Positions 1 through 11,300 of a stretch of DNA of 64,000 bases are shown piece by piece. Origin of the DNA: Microbacterium sp. Au-Mic1 (GTDB lineage Bacteria > Actinomycetota > Actinomycetes > Actinomycetales > Microbacteriaceae); contig NZ_JAJTTF010000013.1 of NCBI RefSeq assembly GCF_021341785.1, forward strand, positions 1-64,000. The letters run 5' to 3'. Position 1 is the first letter of the stretch, and each line of letters opens with the position of its first letter. The position numbers were made by a program, and so were the translations under genes. Below the pieces are notes generated by a model, which was given only the letters and a program-made list of their open reading frames with translations, searched no databases and had not been told where the DNA came from.

Positions 1-536
1 GCGGGCGGCGCAACCGGAGTCGCGGCCGGGGCGCCCGCCGCGGGCATCGGAGCCGACAGACCCCGGACGTCGCGCATGAGTGCACCGGCGGCGCGATCGT
101 GCCAGCCCTGGAACCGACCGGATCCGTCGAACAGCGGCGTGAAGTAGCCGACGACGATCGCCGCGCTCAGCCCGAACACGATGTTGCGCAGCAGCGCCCG
201 GCCGAGCCCCAGGGGCGCTTCGCCACCGTCGCGCACGAGCCGCAGCTTCATGATGCGCATGCCGACGGATCCGCCGGATCCCTGCAGGAAGCTGTAGACG
301 AGCAACCACGCGAGGGCCACCAGGCCGGTGAGGCCGAGACCCACCGCCATCGCGGCGAATGTCGCGGACAGGCCCTGGCCGTCTGCGGTCGCCGCGGCGA
401 CGACCGACGATGTCACCACGCCGATGCCGACCAGCAGCGACGCGATCGCGGCATCGATCACGTAGGCGATCGCGCGCCGCGGGATCGGTGCGACAGGCGC
501 GGCGGCCGCACCTGCCCCGCTCGGGGCGTTCGTCAT
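1..536 (-). CDS. RDD family membrane protein (partial)
   Basis: The first 178 codons are present; the end lies outside the window. The start is an ATG whose bases overlap the stop of the upstream transglutaminase-like gene (ATGA), which indicates translational coupling. The residues begin MTNAPSGAGA, then reach a hydrophobic segment containing RRAIAYVIDAAIAAS. The RxxAxxIDxxI pattern is typical of RDD proteins. A second membrane stretch follows, then GMRIMKLRLVRDGG and the GLGRALLRNIVFG segment, again as in RDD proteins. The tail seen so far turns Ala/Pro-rich. RDD proteins are small integral membrane proteins of mostly unknown role, some linked to ion exchange. Here it is the fifth gene of the Ig-like/MoxR/DUF58/transglutaminase operon, so a role in envelope biology is inferred. 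Confidence 0.85.
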   Translation of the reverse strand, partial: MTNAPSGAGAAAAPVAPIPRRAIAYVIDAAIASLLVGIGVVTSSVVAAATADGQGLSATFAAMAVGLGLTGLVALAWLLVYSFLQGSGGSVGMRIMKLRLVRDGGEAPLGLGRALLRNIVFGLSAAIVVGYFTPLFDGSGRFQGWHDRAAGALMRDVRGLSAPMPAAGAPAATPVAPP

Positions 537-3028
537 GGAGTCTCGCTCTCGGATCCGGGGCGTGCGGTTCGGGTGCCGCCCGTCTTGGCTGCAGTGCTCT
601 CGATCGTGCCAGTTGCGCCGCCCGCGGCGCCAGAGCCGCTGCCGGGACGCCGGATGCGCTCGGCCGCCGCGTCGCGCAGACCCTGCACTCCCGCGGACAG
701 GCGCGAGTCGCCGAGCAGCGAGCGCAGGCTGAGGCGTGCGAGCATGCGCCGCCGCCAGCTGGACTGGCTGCCCAGCCCCGCGACGATGCCGTCGACCTCG
801 CGCCAGAACGCATCCACGTCCTCCGCCGTGGGCTCGGTCGGGCCGAACACCTGCGCGTCGGCATGGTCGGCCAGAGCGGTCACGGCGGGCACGGTGAGGG
901 CCGTCGCCACCGTCTGGGCCTCCTCGGCCCTGGTGCCCCCCGCGGGGATGCGGGCCCCGTAATCCACGGCACGGTCGGTGAGCTCGTCCCAGCCGCCGCT
1001 GATGCGGTCGGCGGCGAGCGCCGCCGCACGACGCCGGCGCCGGCGGGCGGCCTTCCACGCGCCGATCACGATGAAGGGCGCGGCGAGGATGGCGAGCACC
1101 ACCAGCACGCCACCGCCGATCGCCAGGATCGTGCCGAGGATGCTCCACAGGTTGTCCGGCCCGTCCTGGTTGCCGCGCTGGTCCGGCACGCTCGGCGGGA
1201 GGTCCACCGGCGCCTGCGGCGGGGGCGGCGGCTGCAGCACCTGCGGCTTGGGCACGACCTTCGGCTTGGTGATCTGGTCCTGCGGGACCTTGTCCTTCGG
1301 CGGAGTCGGGTCGAAGGCCACCCAGCCCGCCTTCTCGAAGTTCACCTCGACCCAGGCATGCAGGTTGTCGCCGTTGGCGGAGAACGTGCCCTTCTGGCCC
1401 TTGTCGGGGTAGAAGCCCATCACGACGCGGACCGGGATCCCCAGCGAGCGCGCCGCGAGCGCCATCGCGACGGCGTACTGCTCATCGTCGCCGATCATCT
1501 GCTCTCCGCCGATCAGCGTGGAGATGCGCTCCTCGGTGTGGCCGGCACGGCTCAGCGCCTCGCCGTCCAGACCGTGGCTGAAGAAGCCCTCCTCGGAGAA
1601 CTTCTTGACCAGCGCCCGCACCTGGGCGATCGGGGTCTTCGCGTCGGCCACCGTGTCCGAGGCGAGCGCGGCGAGCTTCTCGGGCGCCTCCGCCTGCTTC
1701 GGAATGGCGACCGTCCCGAAGTCGAGGCCCTCGAGCTGCTTGTCGGTCCAGGTCTTCGGGATCGTCGTGTCGACGGTGTACGTGTCGCCCTTCTTCAGCT
1801 TCGTCGTCGCGACGGCTGTGCCGGTGGACTCGTTGTAGAAGGTGCCGCGACGCAGCGCGTCGGCGTCGGATCCGGCGAACGTGATGCTGCTCACCTCGCC
1901 CGCGTCGGGCACCCAGACCCCGGTGTACTGATCCATCGTTACGTCCAGCGTCGCCGGAGATCCGCTCGCGTCGGCCGACATGTTGTCGCGGATCGGACTG
2001 AAGGCGCCGGACGAGCCTATGCCCTTGTCCGACACGTCGTAGACGACGCCGTTGTACGCGTCCATCGTGCCGACCCGGATCCTGGCGCCCTCCGGCAGCC
2101 CTTTCACCGTGAACAGGGTGTCCTTGCGGTGGTCCTTCACGTACCCGCGGTACGACTGCAGCGGGCTGGCGTACTGGTGCACGTCGAAGGGCGGCAGCAC
2201 CACGTCCCGGAACACGTGCCGGGGCTCCGCGAGCGTGGTCGCGGCGGCGACGCCGGTGCCGGCCAGTCCCGCCACGACGAGCACGGCGGTGCCGGCCAGG
2301 ATGCGACGGCGGCGCAGCGCGGAGGAGTGGGATCCGTCGGCCGCGACCGACACGGCCGCGTCGGCGCTCTCGCCGATCCCCCGCAGGGCGAGCCAGGCCA
2401 CGGCGACGAGCGCGAACACGACGCCCTGCGCGATCGGGGCCGCCGGATCCGGCACGCCCATCGCGATCACGAGCATGAGGTGCAGCGCGGCGGGGATGAG
2501 CGCCCACGCGACCCGGCGCAGCCGCAGCGCGAGCGCGCCGGCGACCACGCTCGCCACGAGGGCGGACAGGAACGGCACCAGCGCATAGCCGTCGCCGACC
2601 GCGACGGGGGCGACCGTGGTGAGCATCGCCTTCCAGCTCGTGACGGCGCCGGCCGACAGTGCGCCGAGGGTCTCGCCGGTGGGCACGACGCCGAGCAGCG
2701 TCGTCTGCGGGAGGGCGAGCGCGCCCCCGAAGAGGAAGTACCCGAGCAGCGTGAGCCCGGCGGTGGGCAGAATGCCCCATCCGCGCCAGGCGCAGAGCAG
2801 CGCGACGCCGAGACCGAGCACCAGGCCGCCGATCGCGGCGGGCAGGTAGGAACCGCCGGCGAAGGAGGGCCACCAGCCCACAATGCCGACCCCGATGAGC
2901 AGGGCGACCGCGACGAGGTCGATCAGCACGCGGCGCGGCGAGAGCCGGGCGCGCGGCGCCTTCGGAGCCTGGGCCTCCTTCGGGGCCTTCACCCGCCGGC
3001 CGGAGCGGGTCTCTGCGGGCGCGGTCAT
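533..3028 (-). CDS. TgpA-like membrane protein with transglutaminase fold, catalytic Cys replaced by Asp
   Basis: 831 aa. After a basic N-tail, five or six membrane segments span about residues 34-220, with one more at 243-265. A large extracytoplasmic part carries the transglutaminase core at about 500-580. A proline-rich linker (585-615), a membrane segment (630-657) and an Arg-rich cytoplasmic tail follow. The core keeps the His (NLHAWVEV, H557) and Asp (FDPTP, D573). Where active members read G-Y-C-E-Q-F-A, this protein reads GDDEQYA, so the nucleophile position is D515. It is therefore probably not a working transglutaminase or Cys protease. The DUF3488-like membrane part plus this core defines the TgpA family. 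The gene overlaps the DUF58 gene upstream and the RDD gene downstream by ATGA junctions, so all are one transcript. Confidence 0.88.
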   Translation of the reverse strand: MTAPAETRSGRRVKAPKEAQAPKAPRARLSPRRVLIDLVAVALLIGVGIVGWWPSFAGGSYLPAAIGGLVLGLGVALLCAWRGWGILPTAGLTLLGYFLFGGALALPQTTLLGVVPTGETLGALSAGAVTSWKAMLTTVAPVAVGDGYALVPFLSALVASVVAGALALRLRRVAWALIPAALHLMLVIAMGVPDPAAPIAQGVVFALVAVAWLALRGIGESADAAVSVAADGSHSSALRRRRILAGTAVLVVAGLAGTGVAAATTLAEPRHVFRDVVLPPFDVHQYASPLQSYRGYVKDHRKDTLFTVKGLPEGARIRVGTMDAYNGVVYDVSDKGIGSSGAFSPIRDNMSADASGSPATLDVTMDQYTGVWVPDAGEVSSITFAGSDADALRRGTFYNESTGTAVATTKLKKGDTYTVDTTIPKTWTDKQLEGLDFGTVAIPKQAEAPEKLAALASDTVADAKTPIAQVRALVKKFSEEGFFSHGLDGEALSRAGHTEERISTLIGGEQMIGDDEQYAVAMALAARSLGIPVRVVMGFYPDKGQKGTFSANGDNLHAWVEVNFEKAGWVAFDPTPPKDKVPQDQITKPKVVPKPQVLQPPPPPQAPVDLPPSVPDQRGNQDGPDNLWSILGTILAIGGGVLVVLAILAAPFIVIGAWKAARRRRRRAAALAADRISGGWDELTDRAVDYGARIPAGGTRAEEAQTVATALTVPAVTALADHADAQVFGPTEPTAEDVDAFWREVDGIVAGLGSQSSWRRRMLARLSLRSLLGDSRLSAGVQGLRDAAAERIRRPGSGSGAAGGATGTIESTAAKTGGTRTARPGSESETP

Positions 3029-4275
3029 GCGAGCACCTTCCCGAGGGCGAGGGGCAGCTGCTCGAGCGCCCCCACGGTGATCACGTCGGCCTCGCCGATG
3101 CGGCGCAGCGAAGGCGCCTCACCGAGGTCGGCGACGATGGCGAGCACGCGCGAGCCGAACGGCAGCCGGGCGCATGCGGCGCGCAGCTCCTCCGGGGAGG
3201 TGCGGCTGCCGCCGACGAGCACCACCACGCTGGACAACGGCATGTGCGCGGCGACCGTGCCGGCCAGCGTCGCCAGTCCGCCGTCCTTGGCACGCCCCTC
3301 CTCGACGCCGGCGAGCGAGTCGAGCAGCTGCTTGCCCGTGCTCGACGGCAGAGCTCGTCCCTGCACGCGCAGGTCGACGTGCTGCGAGTCGCGGATCGCG
3401 CGCAGGCCGATGGATCCGGCCAGCGAGATCGCCAGCTCGAACTCATCTGGCTCGGCGTACTCGACTGCGTTGCGGCTCAACCCGATCACGAAGTGGGAGC
3501 GACGGGTCTCCTCGTACTGCCGCACCATGAGCACCCCGGTGCGAGCGGAGGAGCGCCAGTGCACGCGGCGCAGATCGTCGCCGGGCTGGTACTCGTTCAG
3601 CGCGTGGAAGGAGACGTCGTCGCGGGACAGATCCGAGGCCGGAAGGCCCTCGAGGTCGCGCAGGAATCCGAGCGACTGCCCGTCGAACACGATCGTGCGC
3701 GGATGCACGAACAGGTCGATCGGTTCGTCCCGTCGATGCGCGCGCTCGAAGAGCCCGAGCGGGTCACCGCGCACGACGCTGACGGGTCCGACTGAGACGA
3801 CGCCCCGACGGTGGGTGGGGATCGCGAAGAGCTCCTCCGCTTCCTCGCCCGGGGCCAGCCGCTTGATGCCGAACTCGCCGCGCCCTGCGCCCACCGGCAG
3901 CACGACGCGGGAGGGCAGGATCGCCCGCGAGCCGCGGTTCGCGAGGGTGAGCGCCCCCACCGCGCGCTCCCCGACGACGACCCGGGTGCGGGCGAGGTCG
4001 AGGGTGACGTCGTAGGCGGTGCGCCCGATCAGGAACACGGCGCACAGGGCGAGCACCACGGCGATCACCAGCGCGATCACGACGACCTCGATCCAGCCCA
4101 GTGGCAGGGCGATCATGAGGCATCCCAGCGCGATCGCCCCGAGTACCCAGGCCAGGGGCCGCACCGCGGACGCGATCAGGCGCAGCCGCGCGCCGATGCG
4201 CGCGATCACCAGTGCGGCGATGTCGCGCCAGCCGGCCTCGCGGTCGGTGCCGCGCGCCTGGGCGGTCGTGGTCAT
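3025..4275 (-). CDS. DUF58 domain protein
   Basis: 416 aa from the start MTTTAQARGT. The frame stays open upstream, but that part is Arg-rich out-of-frame-looking sequence, so I choose this ATG. Two membrane segments lie at about residues 35-80. They are followed by an extracellular-looking beta region and the DUF58 signature YQPGDDLRRVHWRSSARTG, then a vWA-like C-terminal part. DUF58 proteins nearly always sit beside a MoxR AAA ATPase and are thought to be its partners, in some systems as vWA metal-binding adaptors. The stop overlaps the next gene's start (ATGA). The MoxR gene lies 74 bp upstream on the same strand. Confidence 0.88.
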   Translation of the reverse strand: MTTTAQARGTDREAGWRDIAALVIARIGARLRLIASAVRPLAWVLGAIALGCLMIALPLGWIEVVVIALVIAVVLALCAVFLIGRTAYDVTLDLARTRVVVGERAVGALTLANRGSRAILPSRVVLPVGAGRGEFGIKRLAPGEEAEELFAIPTHRRGVVSVGPVSVVRGDPLGLFERAHRRDEPIDLFVHPRTIVFDGQSLGFLRDLEGLPASDLSRDDVSFHALNEYQPGDDLRRVHWRSSARTGVLMVRQYEETRRSHFVIGLSRNAVEYAEPDEFELAISLAGSIGLRAIRDSQHVDLRVQGRALPSSTGKQLLDSLAGVEEGRAKDGGLATLAGTVAAHMPLSSVVVLVGGSRTSPEELRAACARLPFGSRVLAIVADLGEAPSLRRIGEADVITVGALEQLPLALGKVLA

Positions 4276-4349
4276 GAATGCTCTTTCGGGGTCAGGTCGG
4301 TTGCGTGTCCGTGCGCGGGGTTCGCGCGGAGGGATCCGGAGGGGACCGC

Positions 4350-5321
4350 TCAGGCGGCGGCGCGCGCCTGAGGAGCGGCGATCTTCTCCACCACGCGGGC
4401 GATGACGGTCTCGGCGGTGGTGCCTGCGAACTCGGCCTCGGGGTCGAGCAGCAGCCGGTGCAGCCACACCGGGCGGGCGAGCGCCTTCACGTCGTCGGGC
4501 AGCACGTAGTGACGTCCGTGCGCGGCCGCCCACACCTTCGCGATGCGGACCATCGCCAGGGCGCCGCGCACCGAGACGCCGAGGCGGATCGCGGTGTCGG
4601 CGCGGGTCGCCTCGACGAGTTCGGCGATGTAGCGCAGCACGGCCGGCTCCACATGCACCGCGGCGGCGAGGTCGGCCATGTCGGCGACCGCGCTCGTCGT
4701 GATGACCGGCGAGAGCTTGGACGAGGGGTTGCGGTCGGCGGCTCCCGCGAGGATCGATGCGGTGACGTCGAGGTCGGGATAGCCGATCGAGGTCTTGATG
4801 AGGAAGCGGTCCAACTGCGCCTCGGGCAGCTTGTAGGTGCCCGCCTGCTCGATCGGGTTCTGCGTCGCGATGACGAGGAACGGGCGGCCCGCCTCGTGCG
4901 CGACGCCGTCGACCGTGACGCGCGACTCCTCCATCACCTCGAGCAGCGCCGACTGCGTCTTCGGCGAGGCGCGGTTGATCTCGTCCGCGAGCACGATCGA
5001 GGCGAAGACCGGACCGCGGTGGAACTCGAAGGTGTGCGTGTTCTGGTCGTAGATCGTCACGCCCGTCACATCCGAGGGCAGCAGGTCGGGCGTGAACTGG
5101 ATCCGGGTGCTGGTGCCCTGCACGGTGGCGGCGAGCGCCTTGGCGAGGCTCGTCTTGCCCGTGCCGGGGGCGTCCTCCAGGAGCACGTGGCCCTCCGCCA
5201 GCATCGAGGCGAGCACCAGGCTCACCACGTCGCGCTTGCCCTGCACCGCCCGATCGACATTGTCGGCGAGGCGGGTGAAGGTGCCCTGGAACCAGGCCGC
5301 CTGTTCGGGGGTCATCGTCAT
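4350..5321 (-). CDS. MoxR-type AAA+ ATPase
   Basis: 323 aa from MTMTPEQAAW. An upstream AGGAACGACAAGAG provides a weak ribosome site. The Walker A motif is APGTGKT (residues 51-57). Walker B is VLADEINRASPKTQ, with the alpha-helix-2 insert typical of MoxR ATPases. Sensor 1 is IATQNPIEQ and the arginine-finger region is LPEAQLDRFL. MoxR ATPases act as chaperone-like factors that mature or activate partner proteins, often vWA/DUF58 proteins. It sits between the giant Ig-like protein gene (61-bp gap) and DUF58. I infer that it helps assemble the envelope complex encoded by this operon. The C-terminus ends with the usual lid domain, so the gene is complete. Confidence 0.92.
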   Translation of the reverse strand: MTMTPEQAAWFQGTFTRLADNVDRAVQGKRDVVSLVLASMLAEGHVLLEDAPGTGKTSLAKALAATVQGTSTRIQFTPDLLPSDVTGVTIYDQNTHTFEFHRGPVFASIVLADEINRASPKTQSALLEVMEESRVTVDGVAHEAGRPFLVIATQNPIEQAGTYKLPEAQLDRFLIKTSIGYPDLDVTASILAGAADRNPSSKLSPVITTSAVADMADLAAAVHVEPAVLRYIAELVEATRADTAIRLGVSVRGALAMVRIAKVWAAAHGRHYVLPDDVKALARPVWLHRLLLDPEAEFAGTTAETVIARVVEKIAAPQARAAA

Positions 5322-5382
5322 CTCTTGTCGTTCCTCTGATCTGTGTTCGTCTGCAGTGCTGCGTGGCCGGGACCGAGCCCGG

Positions 5383-8300
5383 CTACGGTTTCGGCCAGAA
5401 GCTCTTCTCGGTGTCCACGCCGCCGCCCCAGCCGACGATGTCGACCCAGACGTCCACACCGTCGCGGCCCTTCCAGCAGGAGAGCTGCTGGCTGCCGGAG
5501 CCGTTGAAGTTGACGGTGTGGTTGCCGCCGATCTGGCCGTCGACGCTGGAGTGGCAGGTCACGGTGTAGTTGCCGATGTTCAGGTTCTGCCAGTTCACGA
5601 CCATCAGACGGCAGCCGTTCACGCAGCCGCTGCCGGCGGCGGCGCCCTGCGTCACCCATACGCGAGGCGGCGGCGGGCTGTTGGTCTTGGCCTGATCGGC
5701 GGCGATGCCCGAGGACTGCCCCGCCGTGTCGAAGGCCTGAACCTTGATCGAGTGCGTCTGGTCGTAGCCGTTGCCCACGGTGCGCGAACCGCTGTCGCCC
5801 GCCGACTCCCAGCCGTTGCCGTCGACGTTGATCTTGATGGAGACATCGCGTCCGTTCCGCGCCGGGGCGGACCAGCTCAGCGTCACGCTCTGGCCGTTGT
5901 TGACGGCCCGGGCGCCCGGAGTTCCCACCGGGCCATACGGCTGCAGACCACCCTTCGAGCCCGCGGTACCCGGCTGAGACTCCTGCCCGCCGACCACGGA
6001 GTACGCGCGCACCGACACCGTGTAGGTGCCGTTGTTCGCAGCCGGGACGTTCGTCCCGTCCCAGTTGCGGTTCCAGCCGCCGCCGGTCGAGTACTCGTAG
6101 TGGATCTCGGAGTCGCCGGCACCGTTCGTCCCGGCAAGCGAGTACGTCACGGCGATGTTGTTGTCACCCTCCTTGGCGGAGGTGATCGTCACCGCACCCG
6201 GCTGCCCGAACGCGCGCTGCGCGTTCGATACCGCAGACCATGCTCCGGAACCCGCCTTGTTCTTGCCGCGCACCTGGAAGGTGTAGTTCGAGGTCGAGTT
6301 GTCGACCACCACCGTCTGAGAAGTCTGCGTGCCGGGCACGGTGACGGTGTTGACGAGAGACCCGCCGCGGAGCACCTGCAGCTCATAGCTGGAGACCGCG
6401 TCGCCGTTGGGCTCGGACTTGCCCCACGAAACCGACATCTGGGACTGGCTGCCGACCGACGGCGCGCTCTGCGCCTGCGGGGTGCCGGGCGCGGTCGGCG
6501 GGCCGGCCGGGATCTCCGAGGCGGACCAGCCCGACCAGCTGGAGGGCTCGGGGGCGCGGTTCACCGCCTGCACGCGCACCTGGTAGTTCGCGCCGTTCTC
6601 CAGACCGTCCCACTTCAGGCTGTTGCCGGTGACGCCGGTCTTCGTCGCCACTCCGCTGGGCGGGGCGGGCGAGATCTCCAGGTTGTACGACGACACCGGG
6701 GATCCGGGCGTCGTCGGCGTGGTCCACGACACGTCCAGCGACTTGTCGCCGAACTTCAGGGTCGGCGGGTTCGGGGTGTCCGGACGCGCGTCGGGGCGTG
6801 CGACGGCCGACGTCGGCGACGGCTTGCCCTCGCCCACCCGGTTCGTGGCGGTCACCGCGAACGTGTACTCGACGTTGTTGGTCAGCCCGTCCAGCGTGCA
6901 CGTCGTCGACGTGCACGGCTTGGTGTAGCTGCCGCCGCTCGTCGCGCGCACGGTGTAGCCGCTGATCTCGGCGCCGTTGTTCGACGGCGGGCTCCAGTTC
7001 AGCACCACGGTGCGGTCCTGCACGCTGGTCACCTGCGGGGCTCCCGGTGCATCGGGCACGCCCTGCACCGTGACGACGATGCGGCCGTCGACCTCGCGAT
7101 CCGGATCCTTCGTCGCGTCCTGCACCCGGTAGGTCGCCACGACCTGCCCGACGAACTTGCCGTCGGGCGTGACCACGATCTTGTCGCCCTGCACGGACGC
7201 GTTCGCGTCTCCGGTCTGCACGCTCACGGAGCGGATCTTCAGCGGCTTGTCCGGGAACGGGTTGACGTCGTTCTCCAGCACGGGGATGGTCACGGCCTTG
7301 CCCTGGTCCGCCTGCGGCACCGTGTCCTCGTTCGCGACCGCGAGCGGTCGCGTGGACGCGGCGACCGTCACGGCGACCGTGCCGGAGACGGGATCCGTCT
7401 TGCCATCGGTGATGCTCAGCTGCACCGTGGAGCCGCTGCCCTTGGGAGTCGACGAATCCGCCTCGACCTTCAGCGTCGAGCCGTCCAGGCTGGCCTTGAT
7501 GCCGTTCTCCGGCTGGCCGGTGATCTTGTAGCTGATCTTCTTCGCGTCGCCCGGATCCGGATCCTTCGTCAGCGCCGCGAGGTCGACCTTCTGCGCCTCC
7601 TCGCCCGGCGCGACCGACACCTGCGCGTTCGTGAACGCCGGCGGCTGGTTGTCCGGCGGCAGCACCGTGATCGGCAGGCTCAGCGTGCTCTTGCGCCCCT
7701 TGGGGTCGTCGGGTCCGGTGCCGTCGGTCACCTCGAAGGTGAGCGCGTCGTCGCCGAAGTAGCCCTGCTTCGAGGTGTACACGAGGGTGTGCTCGTCCTT
7801 CAGCAGCGGGGACCCGTTGCTGTTGACGGCGCTGACCTTGCCGGCCTCGGTGATCCGCACCTCTCCGCCGCCGGCGACGGCGACGTACTTCGAGAGCGGG
7901 ATGTCGATGGTCTCGCCGCTCTTCACCTCGACCGGCTTGGTCGAGCGGAGAGTCGGCGCGAGCTCGGAGAGCGCGGGCACGAAGATGAACGCCGAGGCGG
8001 TCTGATCGTCCTGATCGGTGACCGAGTACTGCACCAGCTGGCGCTGCTCCGTGACCGTGACCTGGATCTTGCGATCGGGCAGCACCTTCGCGCTGGGGTC
8101 GGAGACGCCGAGCTTCAGAGCATCGACCGTGCCGTCCGGATCCTCGTCGTTGTCCAGCACCGGCACCTCGACCTGCAGGCTCTCCCCCTTCACGTCGGAG
8201 GCCTGGATGCGGTCGTCGCGTGCGATCGGCGCCACGAGCGGGACGTCTTCGGCGACCGTGATCTGCACCGGCGCCGTGGCCGTCGCACCCTTCGAGTCGG

Positions 8301-11300
8301 CCACGGTGTACTGCACCGAGGTCTGCACGGGCTTGTTCGGCGCCGTGATGAGCACGCGGTCACCGGAGACGGTGGCCTTGAGCCCGTCGACCCCCGGGGG
8401 AACCTCGATCCCGTTCTTGACGAGGCCGATCGTGTCGCCGTCCGGATCCGAGTCGTTCGTCAGCACCGCGACGGCGACCGTGCGACCGGGCCGCATGACG
8501 ATCGAGTCCTTGACCGCGTACGGCGCCTGGTTGATGTTGGCCCCGGGGGCGATGCCGACCCGGACCGTCGCGGTCGCCTCCTTGCCGAGCCGGTCGCGCA
8601 CCTTGTACGTGAAGGTGTCGATGCCGCTGGCCTTGTCGAACGCCTGGTACGTCAGGAAGTTGGCGCCGACCTCGGTGACCTGGCCCTGCTTCGGCGCGGA
8701 GTCGAGGCCCACCAGCTCGACCGAGTCGCCCTCGGCGTCCAGCCCGTCCAGCGGCACCGCGATGCGCACGCTGGTGCCGCTCAACGCGCGCACGGTGAGA
8801 TCGTGCGGACGGGGCGCGGTGTTGGTCTTCTCGTCCACCGGCAGGATCTGGATCGTGATGTACCCGGCGGCCTTCTGCCCGTTCGAGTCCACCGCCTCGT
8901 ACGTCGCGTAGACGGTGCGCGGAGTGTCCCCGGCACGGAACCGCACGGTGTCCTGCGAGACGAACGCCTCACCGAACTTCGGGTCCACCAGGGGGTCGAT
9001 CAGCTTCGGCGCCACGTGCAGGGTCGTGCCGGGCGCGTGCTTGTCGTTGTCCAGCACGGGGATCGTCACGACGTCACCCGCACGGACGACGGCCGTGTCG
9101 TCGTTCGCGGTCGGCGGGTCCAGTTTGGCGGGCGCCGGGATCGGGATCACGATCACGTCGCCGTCGGCGGACTTGGATCCGTTCGAGATGCGGTACTTGA
9201 TCCGCACCTCCTGGTCGAGGTTGCCCTGATCCGTGATCCGCAGCGTCTCATGGTTGAGCACCGACACCGCCACGCCGCTGTGCGGCGGCACGGTGACCGA
9301 CTGCACGACGAGGATGCCGCCGGCGGGGTCCTCGTCGTTGTTCAGCACGCCCACCAGCACGTCGCCGCCGCTCGGCAGCAGCGCCACGTCGCGCACCGCG
9401 ATCGGCGGCGCCGCCTCGGCGGACTTGTCCAGCACGTCCACGCGGACGAGGCCCGGCACGGCGTTCGGCCCCGCGCTCACGAGGTACTGCATGTAATAGG
9501 TGCCGGGCAGCTCGGCCTGGAACGTGAAGGTGCCCTCGCCGAAGTTCGGTGTGATCACGGCGCCCGGGGTCTCGTCCACCCGGGTGAGACGCAGCGGCTC
9601 CTTGCCGGAACTGGAGTCGTTCCGCAGCGGCGACACGGTGACCTGCTCGCCGGCACGGGTCTGATAGTGGTCGGCGTTGGTCTTCGGCGCCGTGGTGCCG
9701 GCCGGACGGATATCGAGACGGATGACACCGCTCGTGAGCTCGCCCATCGCATCGGCGACCTGGATCCGGATCTCCTTGCGGCCGGGCAGGCTGGCGACCG
9801 CGCGGTAGGTGAGCTGGCCGTCGGGGGTGAAGTCGACCTCATCGCCCGGGGCCGCCTCGACGTCCTTCAGATACACGTCGTCCCCGTCGGGGTCGATCCA
9901 GTCGGGCAGCGCGTTGTAGCTCACGGCGCCGCCCGCCTCGACGAGCAGGCCGGGCGTGCGCTTCTGCTTCGGCGCGGCGTTCACGCTCCAGTCGTGCACG
10001 CTGACCGCGACGTTCGCGGTGGCCTTGCCGCCGCGGCCGTCGTCGGCCTGGTACTGGAACGAGGCGGATCCGGTGGCGTCGTCCGCCACCGCGATCTGCA
10101 GCGCGCCGCCGTTGTTGATGGGCTGCACATCGCCGAGCGCCGGCTGCTCCTGCGCGAGCGATGCGACCAGCACGTCGCCGTCGGCGTCGGTGTCGTTGTC
10201 GAGCACGGGCAGCATCGTGGTGCGGCCGGGACGCACCCCGAACTCGTCGTCGTGCGCGATGGGCGGGGTGTTCTCGGAGGTGCGCTTGGGCAGCGTCGTC
10301 TCGACCTGGTCGTCGCTGGTCTCGTCCTGCTTCTCGGTGTCACCCTCGGGCGGCACGATGTCCTGCCAGTTGTCCACGCGCTGCAGGTTGTCGGTGGCCA
10401 TCCACGCCGCGCCGCTCGCGGTGTCGTTGAGCACGACCACGTCGCGGTTGACCCGGAACACGAGGGTGGTGCTGCTCTCGGCGCCCTCGATCGAGGACTT
10501 CAGGTCATTGCCGGATCCGATGCAGTCGCGGAGGAACTTCGCGGATCCGCCCCAGGCGCCGTAGGTGCAGCCGTTCAGGAAGACGGGCGCCGCGGGGGCG
10601 CCGGTGCCGCCGGCCTCCTGCGCCGAGGGCGCGGATCCGTCCAGCGGCACGGAGATCAGGGCATCGGCGGTCGCCAGGACAGCGGAGCCGTTCTCCGCCG
10701 ACGGCTGCTGCAGCACGGCCGCGTCGAGGTTCTTCACCTCGGAGCCGCTGAGCTCGGTGCGATGCCCGGCCGCGAACACGGTCTTCGCGTCGGCGTCGAG
10801 CACGACGGGGGTCGTGCCGACGACGGTGATCGTGGGCTTGGCGTTCTCCGCGAGTTCGATCTTCTCGGTGGACGGCGGCTGCGGGTCGCCCTGCCCGTCC
10901 ACGTGCACGGTGACGATGCTGCGGTCCTTGGCGGAGACGGCGTAGACGGTGCCGTCCTTGCCCACCGTGACGTCGGCTCCGGCGCCGAGGGTGGCGGAGG
11001 GCTTCGTACCCGCGGGCTTGAACCCGCTCAGGGACGAGGCCGCGCGCACCCAGAGCTTGCCCTCCTTGGGATCGAGGATCGCGACAGTGGTGCCGCCGAG
11101 CGCCGACTTCGCGCCGCCGGGGATGAGCACGGCGTCGCTGAGCACGACGCGCGCCGGATCCACGCTGGTCAGGGTGGAGGCCGAGCGGTCGTCGACGAGC
11201 ACGGTGCCGCCGGACTGCAGTACGTCGTAGTTCTCGCCGCCGGTGCGCAGACCGCCGTCCAGCACGCGGGACTCGTTGTTGAAGTGTCCGACCATCAGGC

